Shown here in pieces: positions 14,020 to 22,263 of a stretch of 34,482 bases of DNA. A program made the translations under genes and the position numbers. Location: assembly GCA_031254575.1 (NCBI GenBank), contig JAIRUE010000098.1:1-34482 (forward strand), written 5' to 3'. The notes under the pieces were generated by a model. It worked only from the letters and a program-made list of their open reading frames with translations, searched no databases and was not told where the DNA came from. How positions within the stretch are numbered: position 1 is the first letter of the stretch; every line of letters begins with the position of its first letter. This stretch comes from Oscillospiraceae bacterium. Lineage in GTDB: Bacteria > Bacillota > Clostridia > Oscillospirales > UBA929.

Positions 14020-14958
14020 ATGACTGAGAACATCGCGGTGAAACCGCTGAAAAAGCGGCCGGCCAATAAGCTGCAGAGACGGAAAGCCGTGACGATGTAC
14101 CTCTTTTTGCTGCCTTCGATCATCGGTTTTCTGTGGTTTACCGTCTATCCCGTGGGCCGTTCCTTATATATGAGTTTATTCAACTGGAATATACAGGGTC
14201 CGCAGGAGTATGTCGGACTCGCAAATTACAAGCACATATTCACGACGGACAAGGTATTCCCGCTGGTGGTCATCGCCACGGTAAAATTCGCGGTGTATTC
14301 TATCGTGTCCGGTCTTTTCCTGAGTTTTGTGATGGCGCTTTTGCTGAACAGCAAGCGGCGTTCCGTCGGCTTCTTCCGCACCATGTTTTATCTCCCCTGC
14401 ATGATCGCGGGAGGCGCGCCGACCATCGTGATGTGGGCCTATATCTTCGCGCCGGACGGCCTGGTCAACACGTTCCTGAAAAATTTCGGCATCACGGGCC
14501 CGAACTGGCTCACCAGCGTGCAGTTCGCGCTTCCGGCCATCGTTATCATGAGCCTTTGGGGCGCCGGCGGGGCCATGATCATTTTCATAGCGGGGCTGAG
14601 GTCGGTCCCCGTCGAGTATTACGAGTCGGCCGACATCGACGGCGCGTCTTATTTCCGCAAGCTGTTCAAGATCACGCTCCCGGTGATGTCGCCCGTCATT
14701 TTATACAATCTGCTGATGGGGGTCATCGGCGCCCTGCAGGTCTTCGGCCAGTCGTACCTGCTGACCGACGGCGGTCCTATGAACACAACAAGATTTTGGG
14801 TCCTTTATATATTCGGAAGCGCGTTCAACGCTTTCAGGTTCGGCTACGCGTCCGCGCTGGCCTGGGTTTTGTTCGCCATTATTTTGGTATTATCGGTGCT
14901 TATCTTTAATACCGGCGCCCGCTGGGTATTTTACGGCGATAACCAGAAAGGCAATTAG
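14020..14958 (+). CDS. ABC sugar transporter permease (MalF/UgpA type)
   Basis: The 312-residue integral membrane protein has a cytoplasmic, Lys/Arg-rich N-terminus and about six membrane segments, the first near 'MYLFLLPSIIGFLWFTVYP'. The EAA loop that docks the ATPase is 'EYYESADIDGASYFRKLF' (about residues 204-221). It forms the channel with the next permease and takes sugar from the two binding lipoproteins just upstream. AAGGAG precedes the ATG by a normal distance. No ATPase gene lies in the operon, so a shared MsmX/MsmK-type ATPase elsewhere is expected for this transporter class. Confidence 0.93.
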   Translation: MTENIAVKPLKKRPANKLQRRKAVTMYLFLLPSIIGFLWFTVYPVGRSLYMSLFNWNIQGPQEYVGLANYKHIFTTDKVFPLVVIATVKFAVYSIVSGLFLSFVMALLLNSKRRSVGFFRTMFYLPCMIAGGAPTIVMWAYIFAPDGLVNTFLKNFGITGPNWLTSVQFALPAIVIMSLWGAGGAMIIFIAGLRSVPVEYYESADIDGASYFRKLFKITLPVMSPVILYNLLMGVIGALQVFGQSYLLTDGGPMNTTRFWVLYIFGSAFNAFRFGYASALAWVLFAIILVLSVLIFNTGARWVFYGDNQKGN

Positions 14959-14967
14959 GTGATATAT

Positions 14968-15819
14968 ATGCTTCACAGCCAGCGCGCCAAACGCGCCGTC
15001 AGCGCTACGCTCTACATTGTCATATGCATCGTGTTGCTGATATTTTTCATCGCGCCTCTGTGGTCCACCTTTATCGGAGGCTTCTCCACCTATGAAGAGG
15101 TCATGACGGGCAGGTTTCACATGCTTCCGTCGCCCTTTCAATGGAATTTCCCGCGGCTGCTTGAAATGACAATGTATCCGCCCTTCTTCACAATGGTCAA
15201 GAACAGCCTTATCCTGACCCTGACCGCGGTGCCGACCGTCCTGTTTTCCGCGGTTACGGCCTTTGGACTCTCCCGTTTCCGCGGTTACGGGCAAAACGTC
15301 ATTTTTATGGTTCTGATGTCCACCATGATGCTGCCCGGCATCGTCACCATGATCCCCACGTTTATCATGTTTAAGAATTTTGGGTGGATCGACACCTTCT
15401 TCCCGTTTTTCGTCCCCACGATCGGGGGCAATATCGGATTCGTCTTCCTGATGAGGCAGTTCATGCGGAGCATCCCCAAAGACTTTGACGAGGCGGCCGA
15501 GGTGGACGGCGCGAACTATTTCAGGATTTTCTGGAAAATCATCCTGCCGATGTCAAAGCCTGTTCTGGCGGTGACGTTCATACAGGCGGTCATCGGAGCG
15601 TGGAACAACTTCTTCGGCCCGCTGATCTATTTTAACAAGACTGAAATGTACCCGCTTGCGCTGGGCGTCAATCTTCTGAGAAATTTCAGCGTGGTCAGGC
15701 AGGAGTGGAACGTCATTCTGTTTGCCATATTCCTCTCGACGTTACCGATGATTTTGATCTTCTTCTTCTTCCAGCGCTATATCGTCGAAGGCGTGGTCAT
15801 CTCCGGAATCAAGGGTTAG
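14968..15819 (+). CDS. ABC sugar transporter permease (MalG/UgpE type)
   Basis: This 283-residue permease is the second channel half. It has about six membrane segments, starting at 'LYIVICIVLLIFFIAPLW', and the EAA motif 'EAAEVDGANYFRIFWKIILP'. The ATG at 14968 is preceded by AGGTGA; an in-frame GTG at 14959, immediately after the previous stop codon, would add three residues and cannot be excluded. It is tightly linked to the first permease and the binding lipoproteins. Confidence 0.92.
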   Translation: MLHSQRAKRAVSATLYIVICIVLLIFFIAPLWSTFIGGFSTYEEVMTGRFHMLPSPFQWNFPRLLEMTMYPPFFTMVKNSLILTLTAVPTVLFSAVTAFGLSRFRGYGQNVIFMVLMSTMMLPGIVTMIPTFIMFKNFGWIDTFFPFFVPTIGGNIGFVFLMRQFMRSIPKDFDEAAEVDGANYFRIFWKIILPMSKPVLAVTFIQAVIGAWNNFFGPLIYFNKTEMYPLALGVNLLRNFSVVRQEWNVILFAIFLSTLPMILIFFFFQRYIVEGVVISGIKG

Positions 15820-15866
15820 ATATACGGCAGCCAAAGGCTTAGGCCAACAAAAAAAGGAGGATAAAA

Positions 15867-16616
15867 ATGGTATTGGAAGGCAAAACGGCCCTTGTGACAG
15901 GCGCGGCAAGGGGCATAGGACAAGGGATAGCGCTGCGCTACGCGGCGGAGGGCGCGAAGGTCGTCTGCTGCGACAGGAACCCGTGCCAAGACACGTTGGA
16001 ACAGATTAAGGCGCAGGGCGGAGAGGCCGCAGAGATCCGGGCGGATCTCTCCAAATGGGAAGACGTCCAGAAGGCGGTCGGCTTTACAACGGAAAAATAC
16101 GGGAGACTGGATATCCTTGTCAATAACGCCGGGCTGACGACGAGATGCCCCATTGACGAGGAGACGATGGAGCATTGGGAGTTTGTGACGGGCGTCACGT
16201 TACGAGGCACATGGATGATGTGTAAGGCGGCCGTTCCGGTCATGAAGAAGCAGGAGAGCGGCAGGATCATCAACATATGCTCGATCGCGGGCGTCCGCGC
16301 GTTTGCGGACCAGTCGATCTACTGTGCTGCCAAAGGCGGTGTGGCAAACCTCACCAGAGAGCTCGCCGTCGAGCTCGCGCCGTTCGGGATTCATGTGAAC
16401 GCCATCAATCCCAGCATTGTCGACACGCCGCTGTTTGACGATCAGGGCAATCCTCTGGTGGGGGATTTTCTCAAGGAGCTGACAGCCGCCGTACCCTGCC
16501 ATAAGATTTCACAACCCAAAGACATTGCGGGCCCGGCGGTTTTCCTGGCGGGGCCGGATTCTGAATATGTGTACGGTGTTCTTCTCAATGTTGACGGCGG
16601 CTGGTGCGCTAAATAA
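15867..16616 (+). CDS. Short-chain dehydrogenase/reductase (SDR)
   Basis: The 249-residue enzyme is a classical SDR. It has the nucleotide-binding 'TGAARGIGQG' (residues 11-20), 'NNAG' after the fourth strand, the catalytic Ser139, Tyr152 and Lys156 ('YCAAK'), and a C-terminal 'NVDGGW'. An aspartate after the second strand ('VVCCDRN') suggests NAD rather than NADP. It probably oxidises a hydroxyl of the imported sugar or of a released intermediate as an early pathway step (inference from neighbours). AAAGGAGG precedes the start. Confidence 0.92.
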   Translation: MVLEGKTALVTGAARGIGQGIALRYAAEGAKVVCCDRNPCQDTLEQIKAQGGEAAEIRADLSKWEDVQKAVGFTTEKYGRLDILVNNAGLTTRCPIDEETMEHWEFVTGVTLRGTWMMCKAAVPVMKKQESGRIINICSIAGVRAFADQSIYCAAKGGVANLTRELAVELAPFGIHVNAINPSIVDTPLFDDQGNPLVGDFLKELTAAVPCHKISQPKDIAGPAVFLAGPDSEYVYGVLLNVDGGWCAK

Positions 16617-16663
16617 AAAAGAGCTGTTCCATCATTAGTCCAGCTAAAATAAAAAAAGGAGTT

Positions 16664-17929
16664 ATGAATATGCAGTACAATCAAAAATACAGACGTACAA
16701 GATACGGGACGATGGCGCGCGACTTTGAGCTCGGTGTGGATTATAATAAACTTCGCGCGGAGAGATTTCAAAGGGCCCAGCAGCAGGTCAGGGAAAAAGG
16801 CCTGGGCGGAGTATTGTGCTTTGACAGCGACAATATACGCTATATCACGTCGGCTTACCTGCCATACGGCATGAGGGAGTATTTCAACGATTACTGCTTC
16901 CTGCCGAAAGAAGGGAAAGCCACCCTCTATGACTTGGCTGCGGCCGCCAAAAGGATCACCTGCCCCTGGCTCGAAGGCAGGATCGAGGCGCCGATCACGC
17001 TCTACAGGGGCGCGCTGCCTCCGACGACGGGGTTACAAAATGACTTCGCCAAGCAGATCAAAAAAGACTTGGTTGCGGCCGGCGTTGACAACCTGCCGCT
17101 CGGAGTGGATTTTGCCGAGATCACGATGATCCGCGCCCTGGAAAAAGAGGGCATTGAGGTTGTGGACGGGCAACAGGCCCTGAGCGACGCGCGCTCGATC
17201 AAAACGGACGAGGAGATCCAACTGCTCATGCTCAGCAGCGTGATCGCCGAAGCCGTTCTGGAAGACGTCGCCCGCGCGATCAGGCCGGGTTTGAGAGAAA
17301 ATGAGATCATCGGCCTGGCGTCTAAGAGAATGTACGATCTGGGCGCGGATACCATGATCCTCGCGCAGACTGTCACCGGCCCGAGGGGGATTCCCCACGC
17401 GCACTGCTCGACAGACAGGATCATACAGACAGGCGATCTGGTATACTGCGACCCGGTCGTGTCCTTCAACGGCTATAGGACCTGTTATTACCGCTGCTTC
17501 TGCTGCGGAAAACCGAACAAATACCAGGAGGAGGCCTATGAAAAGGCGTCCGGCTGGCTTGGCGCCGCGTTGGATACGATCCGTCCCGGCGTAACGACCG
17601 CGGATGTGGCAAAGGCGTTTCCAAAGGCGGAGGACTTCGGATACAAGAACGAGGCCGAGGCGTTTTTACAGCAGTACGGCCATGGCATTGGCCTGACGAA
17701 CTGGGAAAAACCGATCATTTCCAGAAGGTTCTCTTTTGACCATCCGCAGGAGATCAAAAAAAATATGGTGTTTGCCGTGGAAACGTGGTGCAAGGCGGAG
17801 GACGGTTCAGGCGCCGCCCGCATAGAGGAAGTGGTCGTAGTAACGGATGACGGCTGCGAACTTATCACTACCTACCCCTCGGATCATTTGATCTCGTGCG
17901 GAGTGCCGGGATCTGAGGTATATGTATAA
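16664..17929 (+). CDS. M24 family (creatinase/aminopeptidase P fold) protein with altered metal site
   Basis: The 421-residue protein has the N-terminal creatinase-like domain (about 30-175) and the pita-bread catalytic domain (about 180-415). Of the five usual metal ligands, D263 ('YCDPVV'), the histidine of 'GHGIGL', and the glutamates of 'VFAVETW' and 'ARIEEVVVV' are present. The second aspartate, normally 11 residues after the first, is Cys274 in 'YRTCYYRC'. This argues against an ordinary dipeptidase and suits a repurposed hydrolase or lyase, as with creatinase or DddP in the same fold. In a sugar operon it may act on an amide, amine or lyase substrate. Start: ATG 16664 after AAAGGAG. 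Confidence 0.82.
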   Translation: MNMQYNQKYRRTRYGTMARDFELGVDYNKLRAERFQRAQQQVREKGLGGVLCFDSDNIRYITSAYLPYGMREYFNDYCFLPKEGKATLYDLAAAAKRITCPWLEGRIEAPITLYRGALPPTTGLQNDFAKQIKKDLVAAGVDNLPLGVDFAEITMIRALEKEGIEVVDGQQALSDARSIKTDEEIQLLMLSSVIAEAVLEDVARAIRPGLRENEIIGLASKRMYDLGADTMILAQTVTGPRGIPHAHCSTDRIIQTGDLVYCDPVVSFNGYRTCYYRCFCCGKPNKYQEEAYEKASGWLGAALDTIRPGVTTADVAKAFPKAEDFGYKNEAEAFLQQYGHGIGLTNWEKPIISRRFSFDHPQEIKKNMVFAVETWCKAEDGSGAARIEEVVVVTDDGCELITTYPSDHLISCGVPGSEVYV

Positions 17930-17944
17930 CCGTTGACAGATAAC

Positions 17945-17977
17945 GGGCCTTGCGGACCGTTGCGGTGCGCAAGGCCC
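17945..17977 (+). other. Hairpin before the TIM-barrel epimerase gene
   Basis: GGGCCTTGCG (17945-17954) pairs perfectly with CGCAAGGCCC (17968-17977), and inner ACCG/CGGT (17956-17959 and 17963-17966) extends the stem around TTG. It is preceded by a small CCGTT/AACGG stem. No T-run follows. It lies in the largest gap of this part of the operon (71 bases) and may set mRNA stability or processing. Confidence 0.6.
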
Positions 17978-18000
17978 CATACGGACAGGGGGCGCTGAAT

Positions 18001-18963
18001 GTGAAAATAGGGTTGTTTACCAATTGTTTCCCCACGCAGTCATGGGATGAGATATGCGCCATGGCCCGGAAATGCGGTATTCAACACATTGAAGCGGGCG
18101 CGGGGTGTTTCAACGGAAAAGCTCATTGCAATCCCCGGGAACTGCTGAATGATAAAGGCAAACTCAAATCTTTTTTGGAGACCGCCAGGCGGCATGAGGT
18201 GGAGATCGCCGAATTGTCGGCTATGGGAAACTATCTGAATCCTGATGGGCACGCCGCGGAAGAGAGCGTAAACGACCTGTGCGCCGCCATGGAACTGGGG
18301 TCGGAAATCGGCGTCGGGACGGTCAATGTACTCAGCGGATGTCCGGGGGCCGGAGAACATGACATTGCCCCTAACTTCATAGCCTTCCCCTACCCGCCTG
18401 AAAACCTCAAGTATTTGCAATGGCAATGGGATGAACGGGTTCTGCCGTTTTGGACAAAAATGACAAAACGCGCCAAGGAGCTTGGCGTCAGGTTTGCCCT
18501 TAAAATGCACCCGGGATTTGCCGTGTATAATCCCGACAGTTTTTTGAGGCTCCGCAACACGGTGGGCGGCGATGTGATAGGATGCAAATTTGACGCGACA
18601 CATCTGATATGGAACGGTATTGACCCGGTTCAGGCCATTTATGCCTTGGAGGGCACAATCATATCCTCCCACGCGCAGGACTGCGAGATAAACGAAATGG
18701 TTATGCGTACAAACGGGTGCTTTTCCTCAAGGCCCTATGACGATCCGCGGAACAGGCCCTGGAATTTCCGCATAATAGGCTACGGCCACGGCGAGGAGTA
18801 TTGGAGGAAGACGTTTACCGCTTTGCGCGACACAGGCTTTGACGGCTTTGTCAACATAGAGCATTTGGATTATACGTTCAGCCTGGAGGAAGGCGTTGCC
18901 AGGGCCGCCGAGTTTCTGAATCGGACCGTTTTCTTCCAAACGCCACAAAAAGTTAATTTTTAG
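18001..18963 (+). CDS. TIM-barrel sugar (phosphate) isomerase/epimerase family protein
   Basis: The 320-residue protein belongs to the xylose-isomerase-like AP_endonuc_2 family. The metal site is visible as Glu in 'HIEAGAG', Asp and His in 'KFDATHLIW', His in 'SHAQDCE' and Glu in 'VNIEHLD'. Such proteins isomerise or epimerise sugars and keto-sugars, and some act as dehydratases. A GTG start at 18001 is chosen because the barrel begins at once ('VKIGLFTNCFP') and a G-rich site lies about ten bases upstream; a TTG at 17950 would start inside the hairpin. It likely acts together with the SDR on an oxidised sugar. Confidence 0.85.
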   Translation: MKIGLFTNCFPTQSWDEICAMARKCGIQHIEAGAGCFNGKAHCNPRELLNDKGKLKSFLETARRHEVEIAELSAMGNYLNPDGHAAEESVNDLCAAMELGSEIGVGTVNVLSGCPGAGEHDIAPNFIAFPYPPENLKYLQWQWDERVLPFWTKMTKRAKELGVRFALKMHPGFAVYNPDSFLRLRNTVGGDVIGCKFDATHLIWNGIDPVQAIYALEGTIISSHAQDCEINEMVMRTNGCFSSRPYDDPRNRPWNFRIIGYGHGEEYWRKTFTALRDTGFDGFVNIEHLDYTFSLEEGVARAAEFLNRTVFFQTPQKVNF

Positions 18964-18976
18964 GAGCTTGAACAGT

Positions 18977-19954
18977 ATGCCCGACAGAGACAGATTATTG
19001 CGTATATATGAAACGATGCGAAAGATCCGCAGTTTTGAGGAAGCGGCGGTCGCGCTGTTTGAGCGCAATAAATTGAGAGGTTCCGTGCATCTCTATATCG
19101 GCGAGGAGGCCGTGGCGGCGTCCGTCTGCTCCGCGCTTACGGATAAGGATTATATCACAAGCACGCACCGCGGCCATGGCCACGCTATAGCCAAAGGCGC
19201 GGAGCTTTCAAAGGCTATGGCGGAGCTTATGGGAAAGGCTGCCGGCTACTGCAAGGGCAGAGGCGGCTCAATGCATATCGCCGATTTTGAAAAGGGCAAC
19301 TTGGGCGCGAACGCCATTGTGGGCGGAGGTATCCCCATAGCTGTCGGCGGCGGCCTGGCCGAAAAGCTAAAGGGAACTCAAAATATCAGCGTGTCTTTTT
19401 TTGGAGACGGCGCGTCAAATCAGGGAACCTTTCACGAAAGCCTAAACTTGGCGTCCGTCTGGAAACTGCCGGTCATTTTTATTTGCGAGAACAACGGGTT
19501 CGCCATCAGTGTACCGGTTGAGCAAAGCACGTCGGTCGGAGATATCGCGGTGCGCGCCGGCGGATACGATATGCCGGGCGTCACCGTTGACGGAAACGAC
19601 GTTCTCGCCATATGCGACGCCGTTGACGCGGCGGCGGCCCGCGCGCGCGGCGGCGGCGGCCCGACGCTTATCGAATGCAGGACATACCGGTGGAAGGGCC
19701 ACTGGATAGGCGATCCCGAGGTGTACAGGACCAAGGCGGACATAGCCGCGTGGATGGAAAAATGTCCGATAAACAGGCTGCGCGAATATTTGATTGAGAA
19801 AAAAATGTCGTCAGCCGGCGAACTGGACGCCATTGAAGCCGGTGTTCAAAAAGCGGTTGACGAAGCGGTCCGGTTTGCTGAGGACAGCCCGGATCCGGAT
19901 CCGGCGTTCGTCATGGATGACGTATATTGTGAGGCGGGAGGGTCAAACAGATGA
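18977..19954 (+). CDS. acoA: Thiamine-diphosphate-dependent dehydrogenase E1 alpha (acetoin/2-oxoacid type)
   Basis: The 325-residue subunit carries the thiamine diphosphate motif from GDG (143-145) to NN (172-173). It also has the E1-alpha hallmark 'TSTHRGHGHAIAKGA' and 'YCKGRGGSMHIAD'. With E1 beta it decarboxylates a 2-oxoacid or cleaves an acyloin such as acetoin and passes the acyl group to the E2 lipoyl arm. The gene order alpha, beta, E2, E3 and the short separate E1 subunits fit acetoin dehydrogenase (AcoABCL), but the substrate here may differ. TAGGAG lies ten bases before the ATG at 18977. Confidence 0.88.
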   Translation: MPDRDRLLRIYETMRKIRSFEEAAVALFERNKLRGSVHLYIGEEAVAASVCSALTDKDYITSTHRGHGHAIAKGAELSKAMAELMGKAAGYCKGRGGSMHIADFEKGNLGANAIVGGGIPIAVGGGLAEKLKGTQNISVSFFGDGASNQGTFHESLNLASVWKLPVIFICENNGFAISVPVEQSTSVGDIAVRAGGYDMPGVTVDGNDVLAICDAVDAAAARARGGGGPTLIECRTYRWKGHWIGDPEVYRTKADIAAWMEKCPINRLREYLIEKKMSSAGELDAIEAGVQKAVDEAVRFAEDSPDPDPAFVMDDVYCEAGGSNR

Positions 19955-20931
19955 GTATAAAAACATACGCGCAGGCTATACGGGACGTTTTGGCGCAGGA
20001 AATGCGCAAGGACCCGAGGGTATTCGTCATGGGGGAAGACATCGCGGAACAGGGCGGCGTTTTTGGCTGCACTAAGGGGCTTTTGGCCGAATTCGGCCCG
20101 GAGCGCGTGAGGAACACCCCGATCAGCGAGAACACCTTCGTCGGCGCGGGTGTGGGTGCGGCATGCGCCGGTATGCGGCCGGTTGTCGAGCTGACGTATG
20201 TGGATTTTGCGTATCTGGCCATGGATCAGTTGCTTAACCAGGCGGCGAAAATACGGTATATGTTTGGCGGCAAAGCCAAGGTACCGCTGGTTGTGCGCAC
20301 GCAGGAGGGGATCGGGCGCGGCAACGCCGGGCAGCACTCGCAATCGCTTGAGGCGTTTTTCATGCACATCCCCGGCTTGAAGGTCGCGTGCCCCTCTTCA
20401 GCCGCGGACGCGGCCGGCCTGCTGCGAACGGCGATCCTTGACGAGAACCCGGTCGTTTTCGTCGAGCACAAGGCGCTCTACGCGAGTAAGTGCGAGGTCC
20501 CGGACAATGAGGATTTCTCCGTTCCCTTTGGGAGGGCCAATGTGCTCCGGGCGGGAAAAGACGTCACATTGGTCGCCACGCAATACTGCGTGCCGAAGGC
20601 GGTGGAAGCGGCGAAACTTTTGGAAAGCGAGGAAATTGACATTGAACTGATCGACCCAAGGACACTGGTTCCGCTGGATATCGATACGATTATACGATCG
20701 GTTGAGAAGACGGGGCGCGCGGTGATTGTCCATGAAGCGCACAAAACCGGCGGCATCGGCGCGGAAATCGCCTCTCAGATCACCGAGAAGGCCTTTGCGT
20801 ATCTGGATGCGCCTCCGGAGCGGGTCGGCGCAAAGCAGTGTACTTTGCCGTTCAACCTTGGGCTGGAAAATGCGGTCATTCCCCAGGTGAACGATATCGT
20901 AAACGCCGTAAGGAAGGCCTTGTATTTGTAA
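19951..20931 (+). CDS. acoB: Thiamine-diphosphate-dependent dehydrogenase E1 beta
   Basis: The 326-residue subunit overlaps E1 alpha by four bases (ATGA), which couples synthesis of the two. Family motifs are 'VFVMGEDIAEQGGVFG', 'NTPISE', 'VELTYVDFAYLAMDQL' and 'GQHSQSLEAFFMHIPGLKV' (cut here), then the C-terminal transketolase-like domain with 'VLRAGKDVTLVATQ' and 'LIDPRTLVPLD'. It forms the alpha2beta2 E1 with the preceding gene and supplies the glutamate that activates thiamine. Confidence 0.9.
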   Translation: MSIKTYAQAIRDVLAQEMRKDPRVFVMGEDIAEQGGVFGCTKGLLAEFGPERVRNTPISENTFVGAGVGAACAGMRPVVELTYVDFAYLAMDQLLNQAAKIRYMFGGKAKVPLVVRTQEGIGRGNAGQHSQSLEAFFMHIPGLKVACPSSAADAAGLLRTAILDENPVVFVEHKALYASKCEVPDNEDFSVPFGRANVLRAGKDVTLVATQYCVPKAVEAAKLLESEEIDIELIDPRTLVPLDIDTIIRSVEKTGRAVIVHEAHKTGGIGAEIASQITEKAFAYLDAPPERVGAKQCTLPFNLGLENAVIPQVNDIVNAVRKALYL

Positions 20932-20968
20932 AAGTGTTTATTAGAAGACAAGAGAAAGGCGGTACTTC

Positions 20969-22255
20969 ATGCTGCAGCGTGTGATTTTACCAAAGCAGGG
21001 TCTGCAGATGACCGAGGGGACGATCACAAGGTGGCTCGTTGGGGAAGGTCAGGCCTGCGTCAAGGACCAGCCGCTTTTTGAGATGGAGACCGACAAGTTC
21101 ACGGTGGCGATAGACGCGCCGGAGTCCGGAACACTGCTCAAAATCATAGCCGCCGAGGGTGATACCGTGCCCGTGGCGTATACGATAGGGATCATCGGAA
21201 ATCCGGGAGAAGATGTCGGCCAACTGCTCGAACAGATAAAGGCAGAACCCGCGGCGGGCGGCGCGTCCGCCGGCAATGAGGCGGAAAACCCGGCGCCTCC
21301 AAGGGCAGGCCGGGACAGCCGCAGGTTTATAAGCCCGAGAGCCGAAAGGATTGCCAAGGAAAAAGGCGCGAAGCTGGACGGCCTTCAGGGTACAGGCCCG
21401 CACGGGATGATCGTCGAGCGCGATATACTCTCACTGGAAAGCACTGTAAAGGCCACGCCGCTCGCTAAAAAAATCGCCGCAATCAGCGGGGAGGACATTT
21501 CCCGCATCCCGGGGACGGGCAGCCACGGTAAAGTGACGAGCCGGGACGTGGAGTCATTCTGCGCAAAGGAAAAGAGCGGCGGGCGCGATACGCTGGTCCC
21601 ATTCACAGGAATGCGCAGGGTAATCGCCGGGCGTATGAGCGCGAGCCTGCAAACGGCGGCGCAGACATACCACAGGGTATGCGTGAACATGGCGCAGGCC
21701 GCGCGGCTGCGTATGGCGCGCGCCGGCCGGGGTGAAAAGATATCTGTCAACGACATTATCGTCCTGGCAGTTTCAAGGGCGTTGAAACTGCATCCTATTA
21801 TGAACGCCGAGTTTACAAAGGACGGTATCCTGCTTAAAGGCTCCGTGAACATCGGCATAGCGGTCGCGCTGGACGAGGGGTTGGTCGTGCCGGTCATTAG
21901 GGATGCCGATCTTATGGACCTGACCGGTATTGCCTTGGCATCCAAATCGCTTTCGGAAAAGGCCAGAAGCGGCGCGCTGGACACCGCCGCGTATGAGGGC
22001 GGCACGTTTACCGTGTCCAATCTCGGCATGTTCGGGCTGGATGAGTTTGTCGCGATTATAAACCCGCCGGAAGCCGGGATCTTAGCGGTCGGCAGGATCG
22101 GGGAAAAGCCAGTGGCTGTGAACGGCGAGATCTGCGCGGCGCCTGTGATGACCCTGACGCTGACCTATGACCACCGGATTGTGGACGGAGCGCCGGCGGC
22201 GAAATTTCTGACCTGTATAAAGGAATACCTGGAAGATCCATATTTATTAATATGA
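20969..22255 (+). CDS. acoC: Dihydrolipoamide acyltransferase E2 with two E3-binding domains
   Basis: The 428-residue protein has an N-terminal lipoyl domain with the lipoylated Lys43 in 'METDKFTV'. Two peripheral-subunit-binding domains follow: about 118-154 ('SPRAERIAKEKG', 'GTGPHGMIVERDI') and about 161-197 ('TPLAKKIAAISG', 'GTGSHGKVTSRDV'). The catalytic acyltransferase domain runs from about 207, with His402 and Asp406 in 'YDHRIVDG'. It forms the core of the complex and transfers the acyl group from lipoate to CoA. Most E2s have one binding domain; two occur in some Clostridia. The nearby lipoate ligase (7918) can charge Lys43. Confidence 0.92.
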   Translation: MLQRVILPKQGLQMTEGTITRWLVGEGQACVKDQPLFEMETDKFTVAIDAPESGTLLKIIAAEGDTVPVAYTIGIIGNPGEDVGQLLEQIKAEPAAGGASAGNEAENPAPPRAGRDSRRFISPRAERIAKEKGAKLDGLQGTGPHGMIVERDILSLESTVKATPLAKKIAAISGEDISRIPGTGSHGKVTSRDVESFCAKEKSGGRDTLVPFTGMRRVIAGRMSASLQTAAQTYHRVCVNMAQAARLRMARAGRGEKISVNDIIVLAVSRALKLHPIMNAEFTKDGILLKGSVNIGIAVALDEGLVVPVIRDADLMDLTGIALASKSLSEKARSGALDTAAYEGGTFTVSNLGMFGLDEFVAIINPPEAGILAVGRIGEKPVAVNGEICAAPVMTLTLTYDHRIVDGAPAAKFLTCIKEYLEDPYLLI

Positions 22256-22263
22256 GGTAAAAA

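Noticed and set aside
12650..14020. Long antisense open frame (456 codons) opposite the second binding lipoprotein
   Set aside because: A similar but shorter frame lies opposite the first copy simply because the genes are duplicated; no domains and no ribosome binding site.
18001..18963. C-glycoside deglycosidase (DgpC-like) assignment for the TIM-barrel protein
   Set aside because: The DUF6379 partner subunit of those enzymes is absent, so only the broad epimerase/isomerase family is supported.
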